From assembly GCF_020010925.1 (NCBI RefSeq), contig NZ_JAGJBZ010000002.1:1612001-1676000 (forward strand): a stretch of 64,000 nucleotides of DNA, in the 5' to 3' direction. Source of the stretch: Streptomyces griseiscabiei (lineage in GTDB: Bacteria > Actinomycetota > Actinomycetes > Streptomycetales > Streptomycetaceae). The translations under genes and the position numbers were made by a program. Below the pieces are notes generated by a model. That model searched no databases. It had not been told where the DNA came from and saw only the letters and a program-made list of their open reading frames with translations. Positions 35,455-43,354 of the stretch are shown here, one piece after another (positions within the stretch are counted from its first letter, which is position 1; each line of letters begins with the position of its first letter).

Positions 35455-36330
35455 CTAGGCCGTGTCCGTGCGCTTCGGCACCGTGTCCAGCAGGTCGCGG
35501 GCCATCAGCCGGGCCGGTTCCGTGGTGCGGTCGGCGACCAGGCGGAAGGTGTCCTCGGCCGGGCGGGCGGGCCAGGCCGGGGGCAGGTGCCGGGCGGGGA
35601 GGCGGGGGTCGGTGCGGATGGTCCAGAGCCACTCGCTGACGAGCCGCAGCCGGGTCCCGATCGGGTCGTCGCCGGAGGCCGCGCCGAGGTGGGCGGCCCA
35701 GCGTTTGTCGAAGGTGACATAGCGGGCCGCGATCGACTCCAGGTCCCAGGTGTCACGGACCATCACCTCGATGTCGGTGGCCACGTCGGCCCGGGCGTGG
35801 AAGATCTTGACGTGCTCGGTGAGCCCCAGCTCCGCGACCACGCCGGCGATGTCGACGTCCCCCGGCGCGATCCACAGCCCGCTGTACAGCGCCCCGAACC
35901 CGGACCAGGTCAGCCGCGAGCGCAGGTCGTGCCGCTGGCGCTTCCAGGAGTCGGGGAGGGAGAAGCCCAGCAGGGTCCAGGTGCCGTCCCAGTCGTCGTT
36001 GACGGCACCCTGCTCCCAGATACGGGTCCGGCCGTCCAGCAGGACGCGCGTCGCCTGCGGGGTGAGGCCGAAGTACATCCTGCGGCCCTCCCGTTGGCGC
36101 CGCAGGAGGCCCCGGTTGACCATCCGGGTCAGCGTGGAGCGTACGGCCTGTTCCCCGACGCCGACGCGGCCCAGTACGTCGATGATGCTGCCCGAGTACA
36201 CGCACAGGTCACGGTCGCCCTCCTCCAGCACGTGGTTGCCGAAGAAGGCCAGCATGAGCGACTGCGGGCGCGGCTGCGGGCCGTCCGGGGTGTCGCTGTC
36301 CGGGGTGTCCAGGATGTCGTAGTCCTCCAC
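35455..36330 (-). CDS. PaaX-family transcriptional regulator
   Basis: About 291 residues with the PaaX architecture: a winged-helix N-terminal part (PRPQSLMLAFFGNHVL … EQAVRSTLTRMVNRGLLRRQ), a central domain (DGTWTLLGFSLPDSWKRQRH … LTWSGFGALYSGLWIAPGD) and a helical C-terminal domain. PaaX represses phenylacetate genes through phenylacetyl-CoA, but many actinobacterial members regulate other lipid or aromatic pathways and no such genes are nearby. The GTG at 36330 begins VEDYDILDTPD and lacks a ribosome site; a GTG at 36444 is the alternative. Divergent from an SDR gene. Confidence 0.88.
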   Translation of the reverse strand: MEDYDILDTPDSDTPDGPQPRPQSLMLAFFGNHVLEEGDRDLCVYSGSIIDVLGRVGVGEQAVRSTLTRMVNRGLLRRQREGRRMYFGLTPQATRVLLDGRTRIWEQGAVNDDWDGTWTLLGFSLPDSWKRQRHDLRSRLTWSGFGALYSGLWIAPGDVDIAGVVAELGLTEHVKIFHARADVATDIEVMVRDTWDLESIAARYVTFDKRWAAHLGAASGDDPIGTRLRLVSEWLWTIRTDPRLPARHLPPAWPARPAEDTFRLVADRTTEPARLMARDLLDTVPKRTDTA

Positions 36331-36529
36331 AGGGGCAAGCGTACGGCCGCCCGCCGACGCTCCGGCGGGCGGCCGTCCCAGGTCACCGGCGGTCGGCCCG
36401 GCGGCCGGGCGGAACCTCGCCGCCGTGGGCACGCGTTGCGTCACGATGAGGACCGTCAGGCGTCAAACCCGTTCCGTGGGGCCGGACTCGTACGAGAGCC
36501 GCCTCCTCGATGAGGAAAGCAAGGAAGCC

Positions 36530-37195
36530 ATGACCACCATCGCCGTCATCGGAGCCGGACCCGGGCTCGGCGCGGCCGTCGCCCGCCGCTTCGGCCGTGA
36601 GGGGTTCGCCGTGGCGCTCGTCGCCCGCGACCCGGAGCGCACCAAGGCGCTCGCCGCCGAACTGGCCGGCCAGGGCGTCACCGCCCAGGGGTTCACGGCC
36701 GACGTCCGCGACCCGGAGTCCCTGACCGCCGCGCTCGACGCGGCGCACTCGGCGCTGGGGCCGGTCGAGGTCCTGCAGTACAGCCCGCTGCCGCACCGGG
36801 ACTTCATGCTGCCGGTGCTGGAGACGAGCCACACCGACCTGGTCGGCCCGATCGAGTTCTCCGTCTACGGCGCGGTCGCCGCCGTACGGCAGGTGCTGCC
36901 CGGCATGCGTGCCCTCGGCCGCGGCACGATCCTCCTCGTCAACGGCGGCACCGCCGTGGTCCCGCACCCCGACCGGGCCGGTACGTCCGTCGCGTTCGCG
37001 GCGGAGAGCGCGTACGGCCGGCTGCTGCACGACACGCTCGCCGGTGAGGGCGTTCACGTGGCCCAGCTGGTGGTGCCCGGCGCGATCGTCCCCGGCCACC
37101 ACCGGAAGGACCCGGCCGACCTCGCCGACACCCTCTGGGGCATCCACCGCGACCGCGAGGGCTTCCGGCACTTCGCGGACGACCTGGAGCCCTGA
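36530..37195 (+). CDS. SDR-family protein lacking the canonical catalytic Lys
   Basis: A 221-residue short-chain dehydrogenase-like protein. The NAD(P) loop is VIGAGPGLGAAVARRF and the dinucleotide-binding Asp is in FTADVRDP. Where classical members have YxxxK, this one reads YGRLL (Tyr162 then Leu166), and the NNAG segment is replaced by LQYSP. It may therefore bind cofactor without classical oxidoreductase activity. The ATG at 36530 follows AAGGAAGCC. It is divergent from the paaX-like gene and may be its target. Confidence 0.75.
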   Translation: MTTIAVIGAGPGLGAAVARRFGREGFAVALVARDPERTKALAAELAGQGVTAQGFTADVRDPESLTAALDAAHSALGPVEVLQYSPLPHRDFMLPVLETSHTDLVGPIEFSVYGAVAAVRQVLPGMRALGRGTILLVNGGTAVVPHPDRAGTSVAFAAESAYGRLLHDTLAGEGVHVAQLVVPGAIVPGHHRKDPADLADTLWGIHRDREGFRHFADDLEP

Positions 37196-37368
37196 GGACG
37201 CGCGACGCCGTCCGGCGGCCGGCCGGCAGGCGGTGGCTCCCGCCCTGCCGTCAGGCCGGTGAGCGTGACGGTGGCCGTCGTGTGCCGGAGCGGCCGGAAC
37301 CGTCCAGCGGGGCGGGCGGCGAGAGCGCCGGCGGGGACCACGGTGACACCGAGACCGCACTCGGCCAT
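37196..37368 (-). pseudogene. Possible C-terminal remnant of a LysR-type regulator
   Basis: The 355-base gap 37196-37550 holds no intact gene. On the minus strand a short frame reads MAECGLGVTVVPAGALAARP, like the end of a LysR substrate domain (GLGITVVP…). It has a stop immediately upstream in frame and no start signal. It may be a decayed fragment, or chance coding-like sequence; confidence is low. The remainder of the gap up to the VOC gene shows nothing I can assign apart from the ribosome site AAGGGGAA. Confidence 0.25.
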
Positions 37369-37550
37369 GGTGATCTACGAGGTCACCGACCGCGCCCAGC
37401 GCGCCCGCCGCCCGAGGGCCGCGGGCCGTCCGAAGGGCACCGTGCCGCCGGTGGAGCCGCCCGTGCCCCCGGTGTCGGCGCGCGGTCGTCCGGGGCCGGT
37501 GTCAGGCTGGCAGCACAGGACTGGAATCGGTCGACGCGAAGGGGAATCCC

Positions 37551-38366
37551 GTGATCACCACTGACCTCACTCCCGGCTCCCCGTGCTGGCTGGACCTCGG
37601 CGCCCCGGACGTTCCGGCCGCGGCGGCGTTCTACCGTGCGGTGCTCGGGTGGGAGTACGAGCCGATGGGCGGGGGCGAAGGGGAGGAGCCGGAGGGTGAG
37701 GGTGGAGCCTTCCGGAAGGACGGGAAGGTCATCGGCGGGCTCGGCCGGCTCACCGAGGAGGGCGCGCGCCCGGCCTGGATGATCTACTACACCGTCACCG
37801 ACGCGGACGACACCACACGGGCCGTGGAGCGCGCCGGCGGCACGGTACGGGTACCGCCGAGGGATCTCGGCGAGTGGGGTCGGATGGCCCAGTACAGCGA
37901 TCCGCTGGGCGGTCAGTTCGCGGTCTGGCAGCCGCGCGGCAACGAGGGCTTCGAGCTGGCGGACGAGCCCGGCTCCCTGTCCTGGACCGAGCTGTACACC
38001 ACCGACGCGACGGCGGCCAAGGAGTTCTACGGCGGTCTCTTCGGCTGGACGTTCGGCGACATGGCGCTGCCGGGCGGCGGAGGCACGTACAGCCTCATCA
38101 CACCCGCGGGGCTCCCGGAGGAGCGGATGCAGGGCGGCGTGATGGAACTCCGTACCGAGGATCTCTCCCTGGCCGACGGGCGCCCCTACTGGCACCCGGT
38201 CTTCGCCGTCGCCGACTGTGACACCGCCGTCGCCGCCGTCACCGCGAACGGCGGCAGCGTACAGATGGGCCCCGAGGACGCGGAGGGTGTCGGCCGGCTC
38301 GCCGTCTGCCTCGATCCGTCCGGCGCGGACTTCGTCCTCCTCACCCCGTCCCCGGCCCCGGCCTGA
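37551..38366 (+). CDS. VOC-family protein with two glyoxalase-like domains
   Basis: A 271-residue protein made of two vicinal-oxygen-chelate domains: residues about 10-130 (PCWLDLGAPDVPAAAAFYRA … YSDPLGGQFAVWQPRG) and 140-268 (LSWTELYTTDATAAKEFYGG … CLDPSGADFVLLTP). Similar Streptomyces proteins are often annotated as glyoxalase or hydroxylase without proven activity. A Glu/Gly-rich insert (GGGEGEEPEGEGG) interrupts the first domain. GTG 37551 follows AAGGGGAA at good spacing. It stands alone. Confidence 0.88.
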   Translation: MITTDLTPGSPCWLDLGAPDVPAAAAFYRAVLGWEYEPMGGGEGEEPEGEGGAFRKDGKVIGGLGRLTEEGARPAWMIYYTVTDADDTTRAVERAGGTVRVPPRDLGEWGRMAQYSDPLGGQFAVWQPRGNEGFELADEPGSLSWTELYTTDATAAKEFYGGLFGWTFGDMALPGGGGTYSLITPAGLPEERMQGGVMELRTEDLSLADGRPYWHPVFAVADCDTAVAAVTANGGSVQMGPEDAEGVGRLAVCLDPSGADFVLLTPSPAPA

Positions 38367-38440
38367 GGCCCGCCTCTCCGAGAGGCTGCGCGCCCACCGT
38401 TGCGCGAAACGGAATCAGCGGCCATCATTCCTCCAACCTC

Positions 38441-38461
38441 ATTAACAGGAATCCTGTTAAT
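38441..38461. promoter_or_regulatory. Perfect AT-rich palindrome upstream of the esterase gene
   Basis: Arms ATTAACAGGA and TCCTGTTAAT are perfect complements around a single A. It is followed directly by TTTAATGTTGTAGGG, a likely -10 region. Its AT content is far above the surrounding DNA. The form is typical of TetR-family operators. The regulator is not adjacent; the TetR gene at 34779 is the nearest candidate. Confidence 0.65.
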
Positions 38462-38491
38462 TTAATGTTGTAGGGATGGGCGGTTCCGATC

Positions 38492-39409
38492 ATGTCGTTC
38501 AGTGCCAGAGTCCAGGCCAGAGGCGTCCAGCTGCTGCTCAGCGGCGTCATGACCCGGGTCCACAAGGAGCTGCGCTTCACCGACATCCCGAAGCGGACGG
38601 AAACCTTCCGGGTGGAGACCGGCGCCGGACCGGTCGACTGCACCGTCTACCGCCCCCCGGCCGACACCGACACGGCCGCCCCCGCCCCCGTCTACGTCAA
38701 CTTCCACGGCGGCGGCTTCATCGTGGGCCGCCCCGAGCAGGACGACCACCTCTGCCGCTACATAGCCGCCACGGCCGGCTGCGTGGTGATCAACGTGGAC
38801 TACGCCGTCGCCCCGCAGCACGTCTTCCCCGCCGCCGTCACCCAGGCCTACGACGTCACCGAGTGGGTCGTCGAGAACGGCCCGACCCACGGCTGGGACG
38901 GCTCCCGGATCGCCGTCGGCGGCCACAGCGCGGGTGCCAACCTCGCCGCCGGTATCTGCCGTACGGCCCGCGACCGGGGCACCTTCACCCCGCTCCTCCA
39001 GATCATCGACTCCGCGCCGCTCGACCAGGCCGCCGACCCCGCCACCAAGCGGTCCCGCATCGCGAAGCCGCTGCTCAGCCCGCAGCTCATGCGGATCTTC
39101 ACCGCCGCGTACGTCCCCGATCCGGCAGGCCTCACCGACCCGCTGGTCTCGCCCGGACTCGCCGACGACCTCGCCGGGCTGCCGCCCGCCCTCGTCATCA
39201 CCGCCGAGAACGACCGGCTGCGCGACGAGGGCGACGCCTACGCCGAGGCGCTGGAGGCGGCGGGCGTCCCGGTCACCCACCGCGTCTTCGAGGGCGTCGA
39301 CCACTACTTCACCCACACCGGCCCGGTACCGGCGGGCAAGGAGGCGATCGCCCTCATGGCCGACACCCTGCGCACCGCCCTCGACGCGGCCGTCCCGGAC
39401 GCGGCCTGA
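38492..39409 (+). CDS. Alpha/beta hydrolase (HSL-type esterase)
   Basis: A 305-residue esterase of the hormone-sensitive-lipase family. It has the oxyanion motif HGGGF (72-76), the nucleophile elbow GHSAG with Ser146, an acid residue in the AENDRLRDEGD segment and the His in GVDHYF. These hydrolyse short-chain esters in the cytoplasm. ATG 38492 is 30 bases after a perfect palindrome that likely controls it. It converges on the metallo-hydrolase gene. Confidence 0.9.
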   Translation: MSFSARVQARGVQLLLSGVMTRVHKELRFTDIPKRTETFRVETGAGPVDCTVYRPPADTDTAAPAPVYVNFHGGGFIVGRPEQDDHLCRYIAATAGCVVINVDYAVAPQHVFPAAVTQAYDVTEWVVENGPTHGWDGSRIAVGGHSAGANLAAGICRTARDRGTFTPLLQIIDSAPLDQAADPATKRSRIAKPLLSPQLMRIFTAAYVPDPAGLTDPLVSPGLADDLAGLPPALVITAENDRLRDEGDAYAEALEAAGVPVTHRVFEGVDHYFTHTGPVPAGKEAIALMADTLRTALDAAVPDAA

Positions 39410-39424
39410 ACTCCCCCCGCCCGC

Positions 39425-40210
39425 TCACGCCGTCGCGCGAGCCCGCTCGTACAGGACCGGGTCGTGCGCGCTGACGACGAACAGACCGGCGTCGTCGCGT
39501 CGGTACAGCTCGGCCAGGCGGGCGTGGTTGTCGCGCACCTTCCTGAGGTCGTACGCCATCAGGTTCTCCATGGCGCGGAGGGCACGTGGTACCGGGGCCA
39601 GCCCGTCGAGGGTGCCCCGGTGGTAGAAGGCGTCGCCGGCGTGCAGGACCCAGCGGTTTCCGGTGTCCACGGCGACGCAGGCGTGGCCCCGGGTGTGGCC
39701 CGGCAGGGAGACCAGGACGATCCCCGGGGCGACGGCGTCGAGTTCCCTCGCGGCGGCGAATCCGTGCCAGGCCTCGCCGTCCGGGGTGTGTTCGACGATC
39801 TTCGGCCCGTGCGCCCACTGGGCCGGCCGGTACCGGAACCGCTCCTGCCGGGACGGGGCGGTCATGGAGCCGAGGACCTCGGCCGCGGTCGTGTGGACCT
39901 GCGCGCCGGGGAAGTCGGCCAGCCCGCCGATGTGGTCCGCGTCGAAGTGCGTGACGACGATGTGGCGGACGTCCTCGCGGCGGAAGCCGAGCGCCTCCAC
40001 CTGACGCGCCGCCGTCTCCTCGGCCCGGAGCACGGGCTTGATCAGATGCCGGGCCGGGCCCAGCCGTCCACCGGGATCGGCGATGTCCCGCAGCCCGAAC
40101 CCGGAGTCCACCAGGACCAGCCCGCCCGGCGCCTCGACGAGCAGGACGTGGCAGACCAGCGCTCCGGTGAGCGGGAGCATGGTCCCGCAGTTGAGGTGGT
40201 GGACCTTCAC
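39425..40210 (-). CDS. MBL-fold metallo-hydrolase (lactonase-like)
   Basis: A 261-residue metallo-beta-lactamase-fold hydrolase similar in layout to N-acyl-homoserine lactonases ([14 protein letters not shown], later SLPGHTRGH and [11 protein letters not shown]). The usual HxHxDH metal motif reads HFDADH (residues 88-93), so the second ligand His is replaced by Asp90, a variant that may change metal content. GTG 40210 starts VKVHHLNCG. Substrate is unknown; a lactone or ester is likely. Confidence 0.85.
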   Translation of the reverse strand: MKVHHLNCGTMLPLTGALVCHVLLVEAPGGLVLVDSGFGLRDIADPGGRLGPARHLIKPVLRAEETAARQVEALGFRREDVRHIVVTHFDADHIGGLADFPGAQVHTTAAEVLGSMTAPSRQERFRYRPAQWAHGPKIVEHTPDGEAWHGFAAARELDAVAPGIVLVSLPGHTRGHACVAVDTGNRWVLHAGDAFYHRGTLDGLAPVPRALRAMENLMAYDLRKVRDNHARLAELYRRDDAGLFVVSAHDPVLYERARATA

Positions 40211-40451
40211 GGCAGTACCGCTTTCGGGGTGTCGACGAGATACGGAGTCGGCTCGCTGCCGGCCCCCTCCGGGGGACCGCGCGCACAGCGTACGGGCCGG
40301 ACACGGTCCCGCGCGCGGCCGGGCCGGAAACGAACCGGCCCCGCCCGCCGCCCACTTCGCCGGCCCCGCTTCCCCGTTCATCCGGCGGAAGCGCTCCCCC
40401 GCGGTGACGGTGCGTCATAGGCTGGTGGGGTCCGGAAGACGGAGGTCGCAC

Positions 40452-40871
40452 GTGGTGGAGCGAGGGCCCGACGGGGGGTTCGTATGCGAACTGGTTCTCA
40501 ACACAAGAGGCGGAAGAGTACGGGCGGACGCACCCGGCGCCCTGAGCCGGAGACTGACTGAGGGCGCGGCCGCGCGGGTCGTCCCGGTCTACGCCGGACA
40601 GCCCGCACCCGGCCGGCGTTCGAGCGACATCGTCGACGTGGCCACCCTGGCGGTGACCTCGGCCGGAGCCCTGGTCGCCATCATCGACACGATCAGGGGC
40701 TGGCTCTCCCAGGAGCGCAGCACCCCCGCGGAGGACGGGACGGACGCGGCGGGCCGTGTCGCCTCGATCACGGTGATCATCGGGGACGACAAGGTGGAGA
40801 TCGTCCAGCCCTCCACCGCCGCCGAACAGAGGCTCGTCGACGCGTTCGTCCGGCGCCACGGCTCCTCATGA
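40452..40871 (+). CDS. EACC1-like membrane protein (effector-associated constant component)
   Basis: A 139-residue protein whose pattern fits the EACC1 family: a short strand-rich N-terminal part, one hydrophobic helix (VDVATLAVTSAGALVAIIDT, about 62-82), and a C-terminal strand-helix part (ITVIIGDDKVEIVQPS … EQRLVDAFVRRHG). EACC1 genes accompany effector genes in predicted bacterial conflict systems. The stop overlaps the start of the CHAT gene (ATGA), so the two are coupled. Two GTG starts are possible (40452 or 40455); GGAGGT lies at 40441-40446. A TAGGCT near 40427 may be the -10 box. The family call is from memory of its features. Confidence 0.7.
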   Translation: MVERGPDGGFVCELVLNTRGGRVRADAPGALSRRLTEGAAARVVPVYAGQPAPGRRSSDIVDVATLAVTSAGALVAIIDTIRGWLSQERSTPAEDGTDAAGRVASITVIIGDDKVEIVQPSTAAEQRLVDAFVRRHGSS

Positions 40872-42973
40872 GCGAGCCGGCCACCCTGAACGTCCGGGTC
40901 ACCGAACAGGGCCCCAACGACCGCTACGAGTACGAGCTACGGGTCGGCGGCACCGGCCGCGACAGCCCGCCCCTGGAGATGGAGTACACGATCCCCGTCT
41001 CCCGGGAGCTGGTGACGGGCTACCGGCTCCGGATCGACGACGCGCTGACGGAGGCGGCGGCCTGGGGATCGGAGCCGCGCCCCGGTCTGCTCAGGGACCT
41101 GGAGAGATGGGGCAGGCAGCTCTACGGGCAGCTGTTCCCGCCGGTGCAGGGCAGCGCGGCCGAACTGGTGACCAGGCTGCGCGCGTCGACCGGCCCGCTC
41201 CTGGTGCGCACCAACAGACAGGGCGTCCCCTGGGAACTGCTGCACGACGGCGAGGACTTCCTCGGCCTCAAGTACGACCTGGGGCGCCGCATGGTCGGCA
41301 AACGCCCCGTGCTCGGCGGACGCAGCGTCAGCCGGGTCGGCCGGGCCCTCGTCGTGGGCGACCCCGACGGCAACCTCCCCTCCGCCCGCGAGGAGGTCAC
41401 GCGGGTCGCCGAGTGGCTGCGCGGCCGGGGCATCGAGTGCACGGTGATGGTGGGGCGGGACGCCAACCTGATCGACGTCGTCGCCGAACTGGCCTCGGAG
41501 GAGGCGCCGTACGACCTCTTCCACTTCTGCGGCCATGTGGGCAACGACACCGGTACGACCGCGCTGCTGATGCACGGGCGGCAGATGCTCAGCGAGGTCG
41601 CCCTGCAGGGGCTCTCGGCGACCGGCGCGCCCCCGGTGACCTTCATCAACGGCTGCGCCTCCGCCAACGAGGGCGAACTCGCCAACATCTGCATGTCCTT
41701 CATGGTGATGGGCGCGAAGAGCGTCGTCGGCACCCGCACCGATGTCGCCGACGACGGGGCCTGGCGGTTCGCCGCCGAGTTCTACGACCGGCTGCTCGCC
41801 GGTGAACCGGCCGGCGCCGCGGTCCGCGCGGCCCGTGCCGCGCTCCGGGCCCGGCCGGACGCCGCCTGGGCGTCGTTCATCCTGTACGGCGACCCGGCCG
41901 CGAGCATCACCCGGGACGCGCGGCCGGGCGGCCCGCGGCCGGAGGAGAGGGTCGAGGAGGACGAACTGCCCGTGCCCTTCTCGCCCGAGGCGGAGCGGCT
42001 GATGCTGCGGGTGTTCGCGTCCGCCTCGGAACGGGGGGTGGTCGCCTCCGTCGATCTTCTGCAGGGGCTGCTCGGCGAGCCGGACATCCGGGGGCGGATC
42101 GAGGAGAGCATCGGGGCGGCTTCCGCGGATGCCCTCGACCAGCTGATCAACGACGTCTTCAGCCGCAGCGCCGCCGCGGACGACAGCCCTCCCGTCACGA
42201 CGGGCGGGCCGGTCCTCTCCGACACCGTCAACCGGGTGTTCGCGGACGCGGCCACCCGGGCCGCCGCGGACGGCCGGTCCACGATGACCACCGCCGACAT
42301 CGCGGCGGCCTTCGTCGCGGTCGGCGGCGGTATCTCCTCCCGCCTCCTGGAACTGTGCGGGGTCCCGCTGTCCCACCTGCTCCCGCCGGACGAGGACGAC
42401 CCCGGCCAGGTCCCCTCCGCTCAGGACGTCCCCGGCCAGGACACCCCACCGCCGGACACCCCACCGCCGGACACCCCGGTGCCGGACACCCCGGCTCCGG
42501 CCGTGTCCGGCGGGACCGCGAGCGCGGCGGGGGCGCACCCGAACGGTGACGAGCGGCTGCCGGTGGACGGCCTGGGCCCCAGCACCATGGGCGTCCTGCG
42601 GCTCGCGCATCTGCTGGCCAGGACACGCGGCGAGATCGTCAGCACCTACACCCTGCTGGCGGCGTTCGGCGCGCTGGACAGCGAAGTGCTGCGCAGCGGG
42701 ATGTACGAGCAGGGGCCCGCCGGAGAACGCGCCTTCCGGCGACTCTCCGGAATGCTCACGCCCCGCCGCGCGGATCTGTCCCCCCGGGTCCACGACATAC
42801 TCGCCCGGGCCAGGCCGCACACCACCGCCGACGGCACCCCGCCCCGCCACATCGACGAGACCGCGCTCCTGCTCGCCCTCCTGGAGGACGAGCGGTCGTC
42901 CGGCCGCACACTGATCCGCAGGCTCGGCCTCGACCCCGCCTCCCTCGTCCAGTCCCTACGCCGGACCCCCTGA
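40868..42973 (+). CDS. CHAT-domain caspase-like protease with Clp-N-like repeats
   Basis: A 701-residue protein. Residues about 100-350 form a CHAT (caspase HetF-associated) peptidase with the dyad His223 (FHFCGHVGND) and Cys263 (FINGCASANEG). After it come Clp N-domain-like helical segments at about 370-440 (FSPEAERLMLRVFASASERG), 455-515 (LSDTVNRVFADAATRAAADG) and 570-700 (LGPSTMGVLRLAHLLARTRG … HIDETALLLALLEDERSSG). A Pro-rich DTPPP repeat linker lies near 530-545. Clp-N domains bind adaptors or substrates, so the protease may dock with or be recognised by the ClpA/B-like protein encoded opposite. Its 3' end overlaps the zinc-ribbon gene by 18 bases. Confidence 0.85.
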   Translation: MSEPATLNVRVTEQGPNDRYEYELRVGGTGRDSPPLEMEYTIPVSRELVTGYRLRIDDALTEAAAWGSEPRPGLLRDLERWGRQLYGQLFPPVQGSAAELVTRLRASTGPLLVRTNRQGVPWELLHDGEDFLGLKYDLGRRMVGKRPVLGGRSVSRVGRALVVGDPDGNLPSAREEVTRVAEWLRGRGIECTVMVGRDANLIDVVAELASEEAPYDLFHFCGHVGNDTGTTALLMHGRQMLSEVALQGLSATGAPPVTFINGCASANEGELANICMSFMVMGAKSVVGTRTDVADDGAWRFAAEFYDRLLAGEPAGAAVRAARAALRARPDAAWASFILYGDPAASITRDARPGGPRPEERVEEDELPVPFSPEAERLMLRVFASASERGVVASVDLLQGLLGEPDIRGRIEESIGAASADALDQLINDVFSRSAAADDSPPVTTGGPVLSDTVNRVFADAATRAAADGRSTMTTADIAAAFVAVGGGISSRLLELCGVPLSHLLPPDEDDPGQVPSAQDVPGQDTPPPDTPPPDTPVPDTPAPAVSGGTASAAGAHPNGDERLPVDGLGPSTMGVLRLAHLLARTRGEIVSTYTLLAAFGALDSEVLRSGMYEQGPAGERAFRRLSGMLTPRRADLSPRVHDILARARPHTTADGTPPRHIDETALLLALLEDERSSGRTLIRRLGLDPASLVQSLRRTP

Positions 42974-43354
42974 CCCACCCGGGCCGACGGTCGCGAGGTG
43001 GGCGAGGCCGCGGGTCGCCTTCGGGTCGTCCGGCCGCAGGGCCAGGACCCGGGTCCACTGGTGCCGGGCCTCGGCGGTGTCACCGAGGGCGAGGCCGGCC
43101 AGGGCCAGTGCGTTGCGGGCCTCGGTGTCGGCGGGGCACCAGTGCACCACCGCGGCGAAGCAGTCCCGCGCCGCGGCGAGGCGGCCTTCGCGCGCCGCGG
43201 CCAGCCCCCGGTTGAACAGCAGGGCGGGCCGGGTGTGGAGCCGCGCATAGCCGGACAGGGGCGTACGGCAGCCCGCGCAGACCTCCGCCCCGTACGCGTT
43301 CTCCCGGCGGCACAGGGGCACCGGGCAGTGCACGCCCGCCGTCGTGGACGTCAT
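42956..43354 (-). CDS. Zinc-ribbon TPR protein
   Basis: A 132-residue protein. The N-terminal zinc-ribbon ligands are Cys in CPVPLC and CAGC. TPR-like helices follow (LLFNRGLAAAREGRLAAARD, ARNALALAGLALGDTAEARH). It is the last gene of the chaperone operon; its ATG overlaps the hsp70 stop (TGATG). It is probably a co-chaperone or adaptor, inferred from TPR and operon position. The 3' end overlaps the convergent CHAT gene. Confidence 0.8.
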   Translation of the reverse strand: MTSTTAGVHCPVPLCRRENAYGAEVCAGCRTPLSGYARLHTRPALLFNRGLAAAREGRLAAARDCFAAVVHWCPADTEARNALALAGLALGDTAEARHQWTRVLALRPDDPKATRGLAHLATVGPGGSGGPA

